Below are positions 7,218 through 15,661 of a stretch of DNA of 64,000 nucleotides, piece after piece. Position 1 is the first letter of the stretch. Each line of letters starts with the position of its first letter. A model generated the notes under the pieces. The model made no database searches and had not been told where the DNA came from. It saw nothing but the letters and a program-made list of their open reading frames with translations. This DNA comes from JAOUEA01 sp038249195 (GTDB lineage: Bacteria > Actinomycetota > UBA4738 > HRBIN12): NCBI GenBank assembly GCA_038249195.1, contig JBBRWM010000001.1:1-64000 (forward strand), written 5' to 3'. Made by a program: the position numbers and the translations under genes.

Positions 7218-9578
7218 CTATTCGGCGTCCGGCGTGGCCGCAGCCTCGGACGCCGGAGCCGCGCTCCTGCCGGCGTCGGCCGCCGGCTCGTCGCGGAAGC
7301 GACGGCCGCGCTCGCGGTCGCGCCCACCACGATCGCCCTGCCCTCCGCGGGATCCACGGTCGCGGCCGCCGCGATCTCCGCGGTCACGCCGCTGGCCGCC
7401 GCCGGACTCGTCCGCCTGTCCCTCGGGGATGGCCCATTCCTCGCCCACCGGCTTTAGACTGATCTTGCCCTGCGCGTCGATGTCCTCGACCAGCACGGTG
7501 ATCGTGTCGCCCTCCTTGATGGCCTCCTCGACGCTTTGCAGCCGCTTGCCGCGGCCCAGCTTCGAGATGTGGACGAGCCCGTCGCGTCCGGGCACGAGGT
7601 TCACGAAGGCGCCGAACGTGGTGGTCTTCACCACCGTGCCCGTGTACTCCTCGCCCACCAACACTGGGCGCGGGTTCGCGATGTCGTTGATCATCTCCGC
7701 GGCCTGGTCGGCGCCCTCGCCACCCGTGATCGACCCGATATGCACCGTGCCGTCGTCCTGGATGTCGATGTCGGCGCCCGTGACGGCGATGATCTCGTTG
7801 ATCCGCTTGCCCTTGGGCCCGATGACCTCGCCGATCTTGTCGACCGGGATCTGGATGCTGATGATGCGCGGCGCCTTCGCGTTCACCTCGTCGCGCGGGG
7901 CGGCGATCGCTTGCTCCATCACGTCGAGGATCTGGAACCGAGCCTCTCGCGCTTGCTGCAATGCGCCCGCGAGCACGTCGCCCGGGAGACCCGTCACCTT
8001 CATGTCCAGCTGGATCGCCGTGACGAACTCACGGGTGCCGGCGACCTTGAAGTCCATGTCGCCCAGCGCATCCTCGGCTCCGAGGATGTCCGTGAGCGTC
8101 ACGAACTTGTCGTCGTCGGCGATCATGCCCATGGCGATGCCGGCCACCGGCGCCTTGATGGGCACACCGGCGTCCATCAGGGACAGGGTGGATCCGCACA
8201 CGCTCGCCATCGATGTGGAGCCGTTGGAGCTCAAGACGTCGGAGACGAGGCGCAGCGCGTACGGGAACTCGTCCTCGTCGGGGACGACCGGCACGAGGGC
8301 GCGCTCGGCGAGCGCGCCGTGACCGATCTCGCGACGACGAGGAGAGCCCACGCGGCCCGTCTCGCCCGTGGAGTAGGGCGGGAAGTTGTAGTGGTGCATG
8401 TACCGCTTGCCGTCGTTGAGATCGAGCGTGTCGATCATCTGCGTCATGCGCAACATGCCGAGGGTCGTCACGTTGAGGACCTGCGTGTCGCCGCGGCTGA
8501 AGAGCGCGGAGCCATGGGCCTGCTTGAGCACCCCGACCTCCGCTGAGAGCGGCCTGATCTCGGTGGGCCCGCGGCCGTCCAGCCGGACGCCCTCGTCGAT
8601 CACGCGCTTGCGCATGACCTTCTTCTGGATCTGCTTCCACGCGGCACCGAACTCGCTCACGCGTGCCGCGCCGTCGTCGCCCAACTCGGCGGCGAGATGC
8701 TCCTTGGTCTCGGCCTTGAGCGCGTCGAGCTTCGCCTCGCGCTCGGCCTTGTCCGGCACGATCGCCTCAGCCAGGCGGTCCTTCGCGAAGCCCGCGACGA
8801 TCTCATAGACGTCGTCGCCGAACAGGGGGTTGGGATCCCACGCCTGCTCGGTGACGCCGACCGCGTCCACGAACTCCGACTGGAGGTCGATCAGCTCTGC
8901 GATGGCGACCTTGGCGGCATCGAGCCCGAGGGCCACGTTCTCCTCCGTGGGGGCGGTCGCCCCGGAGGCCAGCAGCTCCCATGTGTTGTCGGGGGCCTCG
9001 CCCTCGATCATCAGCACGTCGATCTGACCGCCGTCGTTGCGACGGCCGGCGACGACGATGTCGAACGTGGCCTCCTCGACCTCCTGGAACGTGGGGTTCA
9101 CGATCCATTGCCCATCGATCAGACCCATGCGCACCGAGGCGACGGGTCCGTCGAACGGGAGCCCCGCGAGGCACGTGGCCACGGAGGCGGCGTTCATGGC
9201 CGGGATGTCATAGGGGTTCTCTCCGTCCATCCCCAGCACGGTGATGACGACCTGGACCTCGTCGCGGAACCCGTCCTTGAACGTGGGGCGGAGCGGGCGG
9301 TCGATGAGTCGGCACGTGAGGACCGCGGTCTCCGACGGCCGGCCTTCACGGCGGAAGAAGCTGCCGGGGATCTTGCCGATCGCGTACATCCGCTCTTCCA
9401 CGTCGATGGTGAGCGGGAAGAAGTCGATGCCCTCTCGGGGGCTGCTGCGCACGCAGGTGGCGAGCACCTGCGTGTCGCCGTAGGTTGCTAGTACGGCGCC
9501 GTCGGCGAGACGGGCCATCTTGCCCGACTCGAGCGTCAGGGTGTTGTTCCCGATCTTGCGGGAAAGGGTGGTGGCCAT
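7218..9578 (-). CDS. pnp: Polyribonucleotide nucleotidyltransferase (PNPase)
   Basis: The protein has 786 residues. Two RNase PH-type domains flank a helical domain. They are followed by a KH domain (VDKIGEVIGPKGKRINEII) and an S1 domain (GTVVKTTTFGAFVNLVPGRD). The C-terminal tail, rich in Arg, Gly and Asp (RDRGDRGGRDRGSRGG), resembles the RNA-binding tails of actinobacterial RNase E and PNPase. The enzyme degrades RNA 3'-5' with phosphate. An AAGGAGG ribosome-binding site precedes the ATG. It follows rpsO after a 247-bp gap that holds hairpins. Confidence 0.97.
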   Translation of the reverse strand: MATTLSRKIGNNTLTLESGKMARLADGAVLATYGDTQVLATCVRSSPREGIDFFPLTIDVEERMYAIGKIPGSFFRREGRPSETAVLTCRLIDRPLRPTFKDGFRDEVQVVITVLGMDGENPYDIPAMNAASVATCLAGLPFDGPVASVRMGLIDGQWIVNPTFQEVEEATFDIVVAGRRNDGGQIDVLMIEGEAPDNTWELLASGATAPTEENVALGLDAAKVAIAELIDLQSEFVDAVGVTEQAWDPNPLFGDDVYEIVAGFAKDRLAEAIVPDKAEREAKLDALKAETKEHLAAELGDDGAARVSEFGAAWKQIQKKVMRKRVIDEGVRLDGRGPTEIRPLSAEVGVLKQAHGSALFSRGDTQVLNVTTLGMLRMTQMIDTLDLNDGKRYMHHYNFPPYSTGETGRVGSPRRREIGHGALAERALVPVVPDEDEFPYALRLVSDVLSSNGSTSMASVCGSTLSLMDAGVPIKAPVAGIAMGMIADDDKFVTLTDILGAEDALGDMDFKVAGTREFVTAIQLDMKVTGLPGDVLAGALQQAREARFQILDVMEQAIAAPRDEVNAKAPRIISIQIPVDKIGEVIGPKGKRINEIIAVTGADIDIQDDGTVHIGSITGGEGADQAAEMINDIANPRPVLVGEEYTGTVVKTTTFGAFVNLVPGRDGLVHISKLGRGKRLQSVEEAIKEGDTITVLVEDIDAQGKISLKPVGEEWAIPEGQADESGGGQRRDRGDRGGRDRGSRGGQGDRGGRDRERGRRFRDEPAADAGRSAAPASEAAATPDAE

Positions 9579-9726
9579 GGGCCGTTCCTCCTTGTTGAAG
9601 ACTGCGCGCGAGGCGGTCGCCTCGGCGCCGGAGGAGGTGGGGTGGCCGATTCTCAGTGGTGAGCATCCGGGTCGCCCGCCGGCTCGCTCGGAGCCGTGGT
9701 GTTCGGACGCTCGCTACTGATAACCG

Positions 9727-9812
9727 ACCGCGGGTGGTTTCCACCTCCGTAGTGCGGGTCAGTGAGTCGTTGGCATCACTCCTTGCGGTGGCAGCGCCCC
9801 CTCGGGGCGGCC
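9727..9812 (-). promoter_or_regulatory. Hairpins in the rpsO-pnp gap
   Basis: Read on the minus strand, the gap between rpsO and pnp has a GC-rich stem CGCCCC/GGGGCG (about 9796-9811) just after rpsO and a second stem GGTGG-AAA-CCACC (about 9733-9745). No long U-run follows either, so they are not clear intrinsic terminators. In other bacteria the pnp leader hairpin is an RNase III site used for autoregulation, and the second stem could serve that role. The rest of the 247-bp gap shows no gene or tRNA. Confidence 0.35.
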
Positions 9813-9825
9813 TCCGGTGGTTCGT

Positions 9826-10098
9826 TCAGCGGCGCAGACCGAGGCGCGCGATGAGCGCGCGGTACCGCTCGATGTCCTCGTTCTTGAGGTAGTCGAGCAG
9901 CCGGCGCCGGCGCCCGACCATCTGCAGGAGTCCGCGACGCGACGCGTGGTCATGCTTGTGAAGCTTGAGGTGCTCGGTGAGATCCGCGATGCGTCTCGTC
10001 AGCACCGCCACCTGGACCTCTGCGGAACCGGTGTCCCCCTCGCTGCGGGCGTACTCCGAGATGATCTGCGTCTTCGTTTCTTTGGTCAGGGTCGTCAT
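9826..10098 (-). CDS. rpsO: 30S ribosomal protein S15
   Basis: The protein has 90 residues, the usual length. It contains the conserved segments SEGDTGSAEVQVAVLTRRI, LTEHLKLHKHDHASRRGL and VGRRRRLLDYL of S15, which binds the central domain of 16S rRNA. It lies between ribF and pnp, a widely conserved order. A TAGCCT box about 13 nt upstream of the ATG could give it a promoter with a very short leader. Confidence 0.97.
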   Translation of the reverse strand: MTTLTKETKTQIISEYARSEGDTGSAEVQVAVLTRRIADLTEHLKLHKHDHASRRGLLQMVGRRRRLLDYLKNEDIERYRALIARLGLRR

Positions 10099-10126
10099 CG
10101 TCTGTGACCAAGGCTACCAGCTCCCT

Positions 10127-10152
10127 CAGGCAGCTCGATCAGGCAGCTCGAT
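10127..10152. repeat. 13-bp tandem duplication at the ribF stop
   Basis: The unit CAGGCAGCTCGAT occurs twice in a row (10127-10139 and 10140-10152) and a partial third copy, CAGGCTCGA, follows inside the ribF end. The duplication borders the ribF stop codon and so leaves the protein unaffected. It looks like slippage in the ribF-rpsO gap. Confidence 0.7.
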
Positions 10153-11090
10153 CAGGCTCGAGGGTCCTCGATCAGACCACGCGTTCGCCCTACGTCCTGG
10201 GCGATGGCCGCCACCAGCTCGTCGACGTGCTCGTATCGCACCTCGTCGCGCAGGCGCTCCCAGAACTCCACCGCCATCGACTCGCCGGGCAGGTCGGGAC
10301 CATCGAAATCCAGGAGGAAGGACTCGACGTGCAGCGGTTCCACGCCGAACGTGGGGTTGGTCCCGACGTCGATCGCGGCCCGATACCGCCGCCCGCGGAT
10401 CTCGGCCACCCCGGCGTAGATCCCTTGGCCGGGCAACAGGAGCCGCGGCCAGGTCTCGAGGTTCGCCGTGGGATAGCCGAGCCCCTTGCCGCGTCCATGC
10501 CCCGAGACCACCGCTCCGTCCAGCACGAACCGGCGTCTGCAGGCGAGCCGGGGCCACGCGAGATCGCCTTCGGACAGGGCCTCGCGGATCGAGGTCGAGG
10601 ATACGAAGCGCCCACGGATCTCGACGAGATCGACGCCCTCTGCCGTCAGCCCGAACGGCGCCCCGAGCGCCGGAAGGGTCTGCACCGTCCCGGCCGCCTT
10701 GTGCCCGAACGTGAAGTTCGCGCCCATCACCGCGTGCTGAGCGCGAAGCCCGCGCACGAGGGTCTCCGCGACGAATGCCTCGGCGGGGATCCGGGAGAAG
10801 GCGGGCGTGAATCCGAGCACGACGAGCACGTCCAAGCCCGCCTCGCTGATCAGACCCGCCTTGCGCTCGACGCCTGTGAGGAGTCGCGGCTCGTGCCCCG
10901 GCGTGAGGACCTCGCGGGGATGGCGGTCGAACGTAACGGCCACGGATCGGATCCCCCGCTCGCGGGCCTCTTCCACCGTACGCGCAAGTACAGCCTGATG
11001 ACCGAGGTGCACGCCGTCGAAGAACCCGACCGTCACCACAGCCGGCTGATCGGATAAGGGCAGCGCCTCGAGGCCGCGCACGATCTGCAC
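10152..11090 (-). CDS. ribF: Bifunctional riboflavin kinase / FAD synthetase
   Basis: The protein has 312 residues from a GTG. The N-terminal FMN adenylyltransferase domain has GFFDGVHLGHQAVL (HxGH nucleotidyltransferase motif), FDRHPREVL and a later SSTSIREAL. The C-terminal riboflavin kinase domain has GHGRGKGLGYPTANLE. It converts riboflavin to FMN and FAD. It is divergent from the kinase/PAP2 gene at 11135, and both promoters fit within the 44-bp gap. Confidence 0.95.
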   Translation of the reverse strand: MQIVRGLEALPLSDQPAVVTVGFFDGVHLGHQAVLARTVEEARERGIRSVAVTFDRHPREVLTPGHEPRLLTGVERKAGLISEAGLDVLVVLGFTPAFSRIPAEAFVAETLVRGLRAQHAVMGANFTFGHKAAGTVQTLPALGAPFGLTAEGVDLVEIRGRFVSSTSIREALSEGDLAWPRLACRRRFVLDGAVVSGHGRGKGLGYPTANLETWPRLLLPGQGIYAGVAEIRGRRYRAAIDVGTNPTFGVEPLHVESFLLDFDGPDLPGESMAVEFWERLRDEVRYEHVDELVAAIAQDVGRTRGLIEDPRA

Positions 11091-11096
11091 CGACGG

Positions 11097-11102
11097 AGGG
11101 TA
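11097..11102 (-). promoter_or_regulatory. Putative leaderless -10 box for ribF (TACCCT)
   Basis: TACCCT on the minus strand ends 6 nt before the ribF GTG, so transcription would start at or next to the start codon. No good -35 box is visible. This spacing recurs at many first genes in the window. Confidence 0.45.
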
Positions 11103-11121
11103 GCCGAACCCAGAGCCCGGG

Positions 11122-11127
11122 TATCGT
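11122..11127 (+). promoter_or_regulatory. Putative leaderless -10 box for the kinase/PAP2 gene (TATCGT)
   Basis: TATCGT on the plus strand ends 7 nt before the ATG at 11135. No Shine-Dalgarno sequence fits between the two, which favours a leaderless transcript. The ribF box lies 20 bp away on the other strand, so the two promoters overlap. Confidence 0.45.
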
Positions 11128-11134
11128 ATCCGTC

Positions 11135-12820
11135 ATGTCTGGCTCGGGGGAGGTAACGGCGAGCGAGGTCGAGCGGCTCGCCGGCATCGCCACGCAGGGC
11201 CGCCGGCACCTGCGACGACCGTCGGGAGAGGCGCCCCCGCTCCCCCACGATGCCGGATGGAAGCGTTGGCTGTGGCCCTCGGTGGGCGTGATCGTTCTGG
11301 GGGCCGTGCTCGGCGCGGCGATGGCCTTGGAACCCCTGCCGCAGGACGTGAGCGTCCTGCGGTGGGCCGCGGCCCGGCGCACGAGTCTCAACGTCGACAT
11401 CGCGAAGGCCATCGACCTGTTCGTCACGCCCGCGGCGGTCCTGATCCTGCGGATCGCCATCCTGCTCGTGCTGGCCTCGTTCAAGCGCTTCCGCCACGTG
11501 GTGGTCGCCCTCCTCACGTGGGCGGCGCTCGATCTCGTCGTGAGCTTCGTGCGCGTGGGCCCGCTGGATCCGCCGTCGACCCTCACGCCGCCCATCACGT
11601 CGGTCGCCGCGCGGGGCTTCCCCGTCTTCTACTTCCCCGGGAGCGCGACCGTGGCGCTGGGCATCACCATCTTCGTCATGGTCTACGCGCTCGTGCCGGT
11701 CGGCCGCGCGCGAGCGCGCCTGCGTTGGGGGGCCGTGGGCCTCCTCGTAGTGGTGGCGTGCGCGCGGATCCTCCTCGCCGACGCCTACCCGTCCGCCGCC
11801 TTCTATTCCATCCTGCTGGCGGCCACGGTCGCCTTCGTGGTCTTCAAGTGGCTCTGTCCCGACGAGTCGTTCCCCGTGTCGTATCGCCGTGGAGGCAACG
11901 CCGCCCACCTGGACCTGGGCGGCGCGCGCGGACGGGCCATCCGCGCTGCGATGCGCGATCAGCTCGGGATCGAGGTCACCGACGTGAGGGCGTTCGGCGA
12001 CGAGGGGTCGGGAGGATCGACCCCGTTGTTGATGACCACCGAGGACGGGACGCAGCTCTTCGGGAAGATCCTCGCCACGAGCCATCTGCGGGCCGACCGG
12101 TGGTACCGGATCGGCCGCACGATCATGTACGGCCAGATGGAGGACGAGGCGCCCTTCGGCTCGGTGCGGCGGCTGATCGACTACGAGGACTACGCGCTGC
12201 GTCTGCTCGACGACTACGGGTTCCGCGTCGCCAAGACGTACGGCGCCGTCGAGCTCACCCCCAACCGGGAGTACCTCCTGCCCACCGAGTTCTTCGCCGG
12301 GTCCGAGACGCTCGGGCACGCCGACATCGACGACACCATGATCGACGAAGGGCTCGCGCTCGTGCACCATCTCTGGGACGCGGGGCTCGCCCACCGTGAC
12401 ATCAAGCCGGCCAACCTCCTCAAGATCGACGGTCACCTTCAGTTGATCGACGTATCCGGCCTGGAGATCCGCCCCTCGCCCTGGCGGCAGGCCGTGGATC
12501 TCGCCAACATGATGCTGGTGATGGCCCTGAAGTCCGACGCTGCGCACGTCTACGAGATCGCGCTGCGCTCCTTCACACCCGAGGAGGTGGGCGAGGCCTT
12601 CGCGTGCGCGATCGGCATGGCGATCCCCACCGAGCTGCAGCGCTACATCAAGGAGGACGGCCGCGACCTGATCGGGGAGTTCAAGCGGCTCGCTCCCACG
12701 TACCCCGCAATCTCGATCCAACGCTGGAGCGTCCGGCGGATCGCCCTCACGGCGGCGGCGCTGGGGGCGCTGCTGTTCGTGGTGGGCGCGAGCATCGCGG
12801 CGCTCGTCTCCGAGGTGTGA
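11135..12820 (+). CDS. Membrane PAP2-like / protein-kinase-like fusion
   Basis: The protein has 561 residues. The N-terminal half has about five hydrophobic segments (about residues 45-245) arranged like a PAP2 phosphatase, and FYFPGSATVALG sits where the PSGH motif should be, so catalytic residues are lost. The C-terminal half is kinase-like: Lys311 in LFGKIL, then HRDIKPANLL with Asp422, and Asp439 in LIDVSG in place of DFG. A final membrane helix spans about 530-555. The next gene is a true PAP2 protein and a flippase-like protein converges on it. I infer lipid-linked sugar or polyprenyl-phosphate handling. Whether it phosphorylates protein, lipid or sugar is unknown. Confidence 0.6.
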   Translation: MSGSGEVTASEVERLAGIATQGRRHLRRPSGEAPPLPHDAGWKRWLWPSVGVIVLGAVLGAAMALEPLPQDVSVLRWAAARRTSLNVDIAKAIDLFVTPAAVLILRIAILLVLASFKRFRHVVVALLTWAALDLVVSFVRVGPLDPPSTLTPPITSVAARGFPVFYFPGSATVALGITIFVMVYALVPVGRARARLRWGAVGLLVVVACARILLADAYPSAAFYSILLAATVAFVVFKWLCPDESFPVSYRRGGNAAHLDLGGARGRAIRAAMRDQLGIEVTDVRAFGDEGSGGSTPLLMTTEDGTQLFGKILATSHLRADRWYRIGRTIMYGQMEDEAPFGSVRRLIDYEDYALRLLDDYGFRVAKTYGAVELTPNREYLLPTEFFAGSETLGHADIDDTMIDEGLALVHHLWDAGLAHRDIKPANLLKIDGHLQLIDVSGLEIRPSPWRQAVDLANMMLVMALKSDAAHVYEIALRSFTPEEVGEAFACAIGMAIPTELQRYIKEDGRDLIGEFKRLAPTYPAISIQRWSVRRIALTAAALGALLFVVGASIAALVSEV

Positions 12821-13575
12821 TGGCACGCGAGCGGGAGCATCGAGCCCTCATGACGCGTCCGTTCTTCGGGCTGGGGGCGGGGCTCGGGCTTCTCGGGGCC
12901 TTCGTACTGCTCACGCTCGCCGTCGGATCGCAGGTGGACCGCACGGCGCCCGCCACGGCTCTTGCGGCGGTAGGCCGGTTCGACCAGACCGCCTACGACG
13001 CCACCCAGCACATCAACGACGGGATCCTCACGCCACTGGCGAAGCTGCTCAACTTCCTGGGAGGCGGCGTCTTCAACATCCCCTTCCGGGTGGCGGCCCT
13101 GGTCCTGCTCCTCGTCCTTCGTCGCTTCCGCCACGCGATCGCGTTCGCCCTTACCTGGGCCTTGTCGGAGGCGCTCATGACCGCGACCAAGGGATATATG
13201 GACCGGATGCGTCCGCCGAACCCACTGCTCGTGACCCACGGCTCGTCGTATCCCTCGGGCCACGCCGTGGCCGGTGCGGCTATCGGGATCTCCCTCGTGA
13301 TCGCGTTCATCCCGGCCGGGCCACGCCGGCGCAAGTGGGAGTGGGCCGCGGGCATCTTCGCGTTCATCATGGGGCTCTCCCGCGTCTACCTGAACGCGCA
13401 TTGGTTCTCCGACGCGCTCGGCGGGGTGCTGCTCGGTGCGGGGGTGGCGCTCACGGTGGCGGCCCTCGTCGCGATGGGGGATCGCCAGGTCATCGGCGAG
13501 ACGCCACACGACGAGGTTCTCGAGCCGCCCGCGTTTGAGATCCGTACGCCGAGGGGCCCGGCGGAACCTGACTAG
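12820..13575 (+). CDS. PAP2-family membrane phosphatase
   Basis: The protein has 251 residues from an ATG that overlaps the previous stop (TGATG); a second ATG at 12850 is possible. All three PAP2 motifs are present: KGYMDRMRPP, SYPSGHA, and SRVYLNAHWFSDALGG with the catalytic His. At least five hydrophobic segments fit an integral membrane enzyme. Family members dephosphorylate lipid phosphates such as undecaprenyl diphosphate or phosphatidate. The gene is coupled to the upstream kinase-like fusion, whose own PAP2 half is degenerate. Its stop codon overlaps that of the convergent flippase-like gene. Confidence 0.85.
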   Translation: MAREREHRALMTRPFFGLGAGLGLLGAFVLLTLAVGSQVDRTAPATALAAVGRFDQTAYDATQHINDGILTPLAKLLNFLGGGVFNIPFRVAALVLLLVLRRFRHAIAFALTWALSEALMTATKGYMDRMRPPNPLLVTHGSSYPSGHAVAGAAIGISLVIAFIPAGPRRRKWEWAAGIFAFIMGLSRVYLNAHWFSDALGGVLLGAGVALTVAALVAMGDRQVIGETPHDEVLEPPAFEIRTPRGPAEPD

Positions 13576-14774
13576 CCGACCGGGCTGGCGCCCGCGGCGA
13601 ATTCGGGCTCCGCCTCCGGCTCCTCCGGCGCCGTCTTGCGCCAGCGCTTGTTCTTCAGCCAGATGAAGTAGGTGAACCCGCCGAGGGGGATCTGCACGCC
13701 GAACGTAAGCAGACGGAAGATCAGCACGGCTGCCACCGCGGCGGCTTTCTGGTCATCGGGGAGTCCCGCCGTGAGGCCACCCACGTAACCGAGGTCGATC
13801 ACGCCAACGCCTCCAGGCGTGATCGGCACCGCGGACAGGAGGCGGCTGAAGGCGAACACCGCGAGCACCTTGGCCGTGCTGATCTCCTGCTCGCTGATCC
13901 CCATGTGTCGCACGGCGAGCAGGAGCACGGAGAACAACGCGAGCTGGCTGAGGATCGTGAAGAAGGTCAGCCGCACCCAACGCCGCTCCACGAGCCCGAT
14001 GGTGTCCCGGCGGAACTTCGCCGCGCGGTCGTCGAGTCCGGTGATGGGGCCTTTGCCGCGCCGGAAGGGCTTGGCGAAGAACGTCGACACCCGCCCGATC
14101 CCGCGTCCCACCGACCGGGCGAGCGCCTCGCTGCGGAACACTGCGGCGAGCAGGCCCACCGCGATGGCCAGGACGATCACGCCGACGATGGCCGCCGTGA
14201 GGTACGCCGTGCTGCTCTGGCCCGTGAGGACCAAGATCACGATCGAGATCACGGGCAAGCCCAGCTTCACGAAGATGTTCCAGATGCCCGTCACGCCCAC
14301 ATAGAGGGCCGTGTTCGTGCCCGTGAAGCCCCAGGACTTCTGGATCTCATACGTCAGCCCTATCGCGATGGCTCCTCCACCGGGGAGCGTGTTCGCGACG
14401 GACGTGGTGGTCTGGGTCAGCACGGCCGCCGGCCACAAGCGCAATCCGGGGAGCGCCGCCATGTTCGCCCACCAGTACGTGAAGAGGTTGAAGACCATCG
14501 CCGCCAACAGGGACCCGATCTCCAACGGCGTCATGTCCTTGATCGCCGTCCATACCTCGGAGTAGTCGGCGAACTTGGGGATCGCGAACGCGAAGATCCC
14601 GACGACGATGATCACGGACGCCACCACGCCGAGGATCTTCTTCACGTTCGTGCGCTTCCTCTTCTGCTCGCCGGGTGCCGCGGAACCCGCGCCCACGGCG
14701 GCTGCGGCGTTCGTTCCCGACCCGTTCGCTCCGTCCCCCTGGCTCCCCGTGGGTCGAGCGGGCAAGCCTAGCAT
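13572..14774 (-). CDS. Flippase-like / lysylphosphatidylglycerol-synthase-type membrane protein
   Basis: The protein has 400 residues from the ATG at 14774, 27 nt after the truB stop. A low-complexity N-terminus of about 45 residues leads into eight or so membrane helices. The family signature PITPGGVGVIDLGYVGG lies in the C-terminal third. This is the UPF0104/TIGR00374 type, the membrane part of MprF without its aminoacyl-transferase domain. Members are thought to flip or export lipids. It ends the nusA-infB-truB operon and converges on the PAP2 gene with a 4-nt overlap. Substrate unknown. Confidence 0.8.
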   Translation of the reverse strand: MLGLPARPTGSQGDGANGSGTNAAAAVGAGSAAPGEQKRKRTNVKKILGVVASVIIVVGIFAFAIPKFADYSEVWTAIKDMTPLEIGSLLAAMVFNLFTYWWANMAALPGLRLWPAAVLTQTTTSVANTLPGGGAIAIGLTYEIQKSWGFTGTNTALYVGVTGIWNIFVKLGLPVISIVILVLTGQSSTAYLTAAIVGVIVLAIAVGLLAAVFRSEALARSVGRGIGRVSTFFAKPFRRGKGPITGLDDRAAKFRRDTIGLVERRWVRLTFFTILSQLALFSVLLLAVRHMGISEQEISTAKVLAVFAFSRLLSAVPITPGGVGVIDLGYVGGLTAGLPDDQKAAAVAAVLIFRLLTFGVQIPLGGFTYFIWLKNKRWRKTAPEEPEAEPEFAAGASPVG

Positions 14775-14800
14775 CGCCCCGAGGGGGGGTGCGGAAGGGG

Positions 14801-15661
14801 TCAACCGGGCGCGGGAGGCACGATGACCGCCGGCCGCCCCTTGGTGCCATCGTCTTCGTAGACACCGACCAGCGCGCCCTCGGGCGAGAACACCGCGTAG
14901 GGGCCGTGAAGGCCGGTCGGGCCCAGCACGCGACCGTGGCCGGCGGCGACGGCCTCCTCGGGGTCGAGAACGACGCGCGGCAGGTGGGCGACCGCATCGG
15001 CCATCGGCTTGGGCATGCCGGGGTCCTCCGGTGGGCTCGCCCGTTCGACGGCGAACGCCCCGATCGCCGTGCGGCGCAGCTCCGTGAGATGGGCCCCGCA
15101 CCCCAACGCGTCGCCCACATCGGCGACGAGGACCCGCACGTACGTGCCACCGCCGCAGACGACGCGGAAGACGGCCCGCGGGGGCCTGAGATCGACCAGC
15201 TCGAAGGCGTCCACGTGGACCGGCCGCGGGGCGGCGACGAGCGACTCCCCGCGGCGCGCGGCCTCGTAGAGCTTCGTGCCGCCCACCTTCACGGCCGAGT
15301 ACGCGGGCGGCATCTGCAGGGAGTCGCCCACCAATCCTGCCATCGCGGCCTCCACCTCGGTCCGCGTCACGGTCACCGGCGATTCCTCCACGACGTCTCC
15401 ATCGGCGTCGAGCGTGGTGGTGCGCACGCCAAGGCGGAAGGCTCCCTCGTAGGTCTTGGGGAGGCCACCCAGGAAGCGGAGCAACCGCGTCGCGCGACCC
15501 ACCCCCATCACGAGCAGGCCGGTGGCCATCGGATCGAGGGTGCCGGCGTGCCCCACCTTCTTGGTGCCCAGGGCTCTGCGCACCGCGGCCACCGCGTCGT
15601 GCGAGGTGATGCCGGCCGGCTTGTCGATGAGCAAGATCCCGTCGTGAGCCGATGCGCTCAC
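14801..15661 (-). CDS. truB: tRNA pseudouridine(55) synthase
   Basis: The protein has 286 residues from a GTG that overlaps the nrnA stop (GTGA). The catalytic motif GHAGTLDPMATGLL carries the nucleophilic Asp. KTYEGAFRLGVRTTTLDADG, PPAYSAVKVGG and the YVRVLVADVG segment are TruB landmarks. The enzyme makes pseudouridine 55 in the T-loop of tRNA. The rbfA-nrnA-truB order downstream of infB is standard for actinobacteria. Confidence 0.96.
   Translation of the reverse strand: MSASAHDGILLIDKPAGITSHDAVAAVRRALGTKKVGHAGTLDPMATGLLVMGVGRATRLLRFLGGLPKTYEGAFRLGVRTTTLDADGDVVEESPVTVTRTEVEAAMAGLVGDSLQMPPAYSAVKVGGTKLYEAARRGESLVAAPRPVHVDAFELVDLRPPRAVFRVVCGGGTYVRVLVADVGDALGCGAHLTELRRTAIGAFAVERASPPEDPGMPKPMADAVAHLPRVVLDPEEAVAAGHGRVLGPTGLHGPYAVFSPEGALVGVYEDDGTKGRPAVIVPPAPG

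Noticed and set aside
9579..9825. Possible tRNA or small-RNA gene in the rpsO-pnp gap
   Set aside because: No T-loop (GTTCGAATC-like) or cloverleaf arms could be built on either strand; only short hairpins are present.
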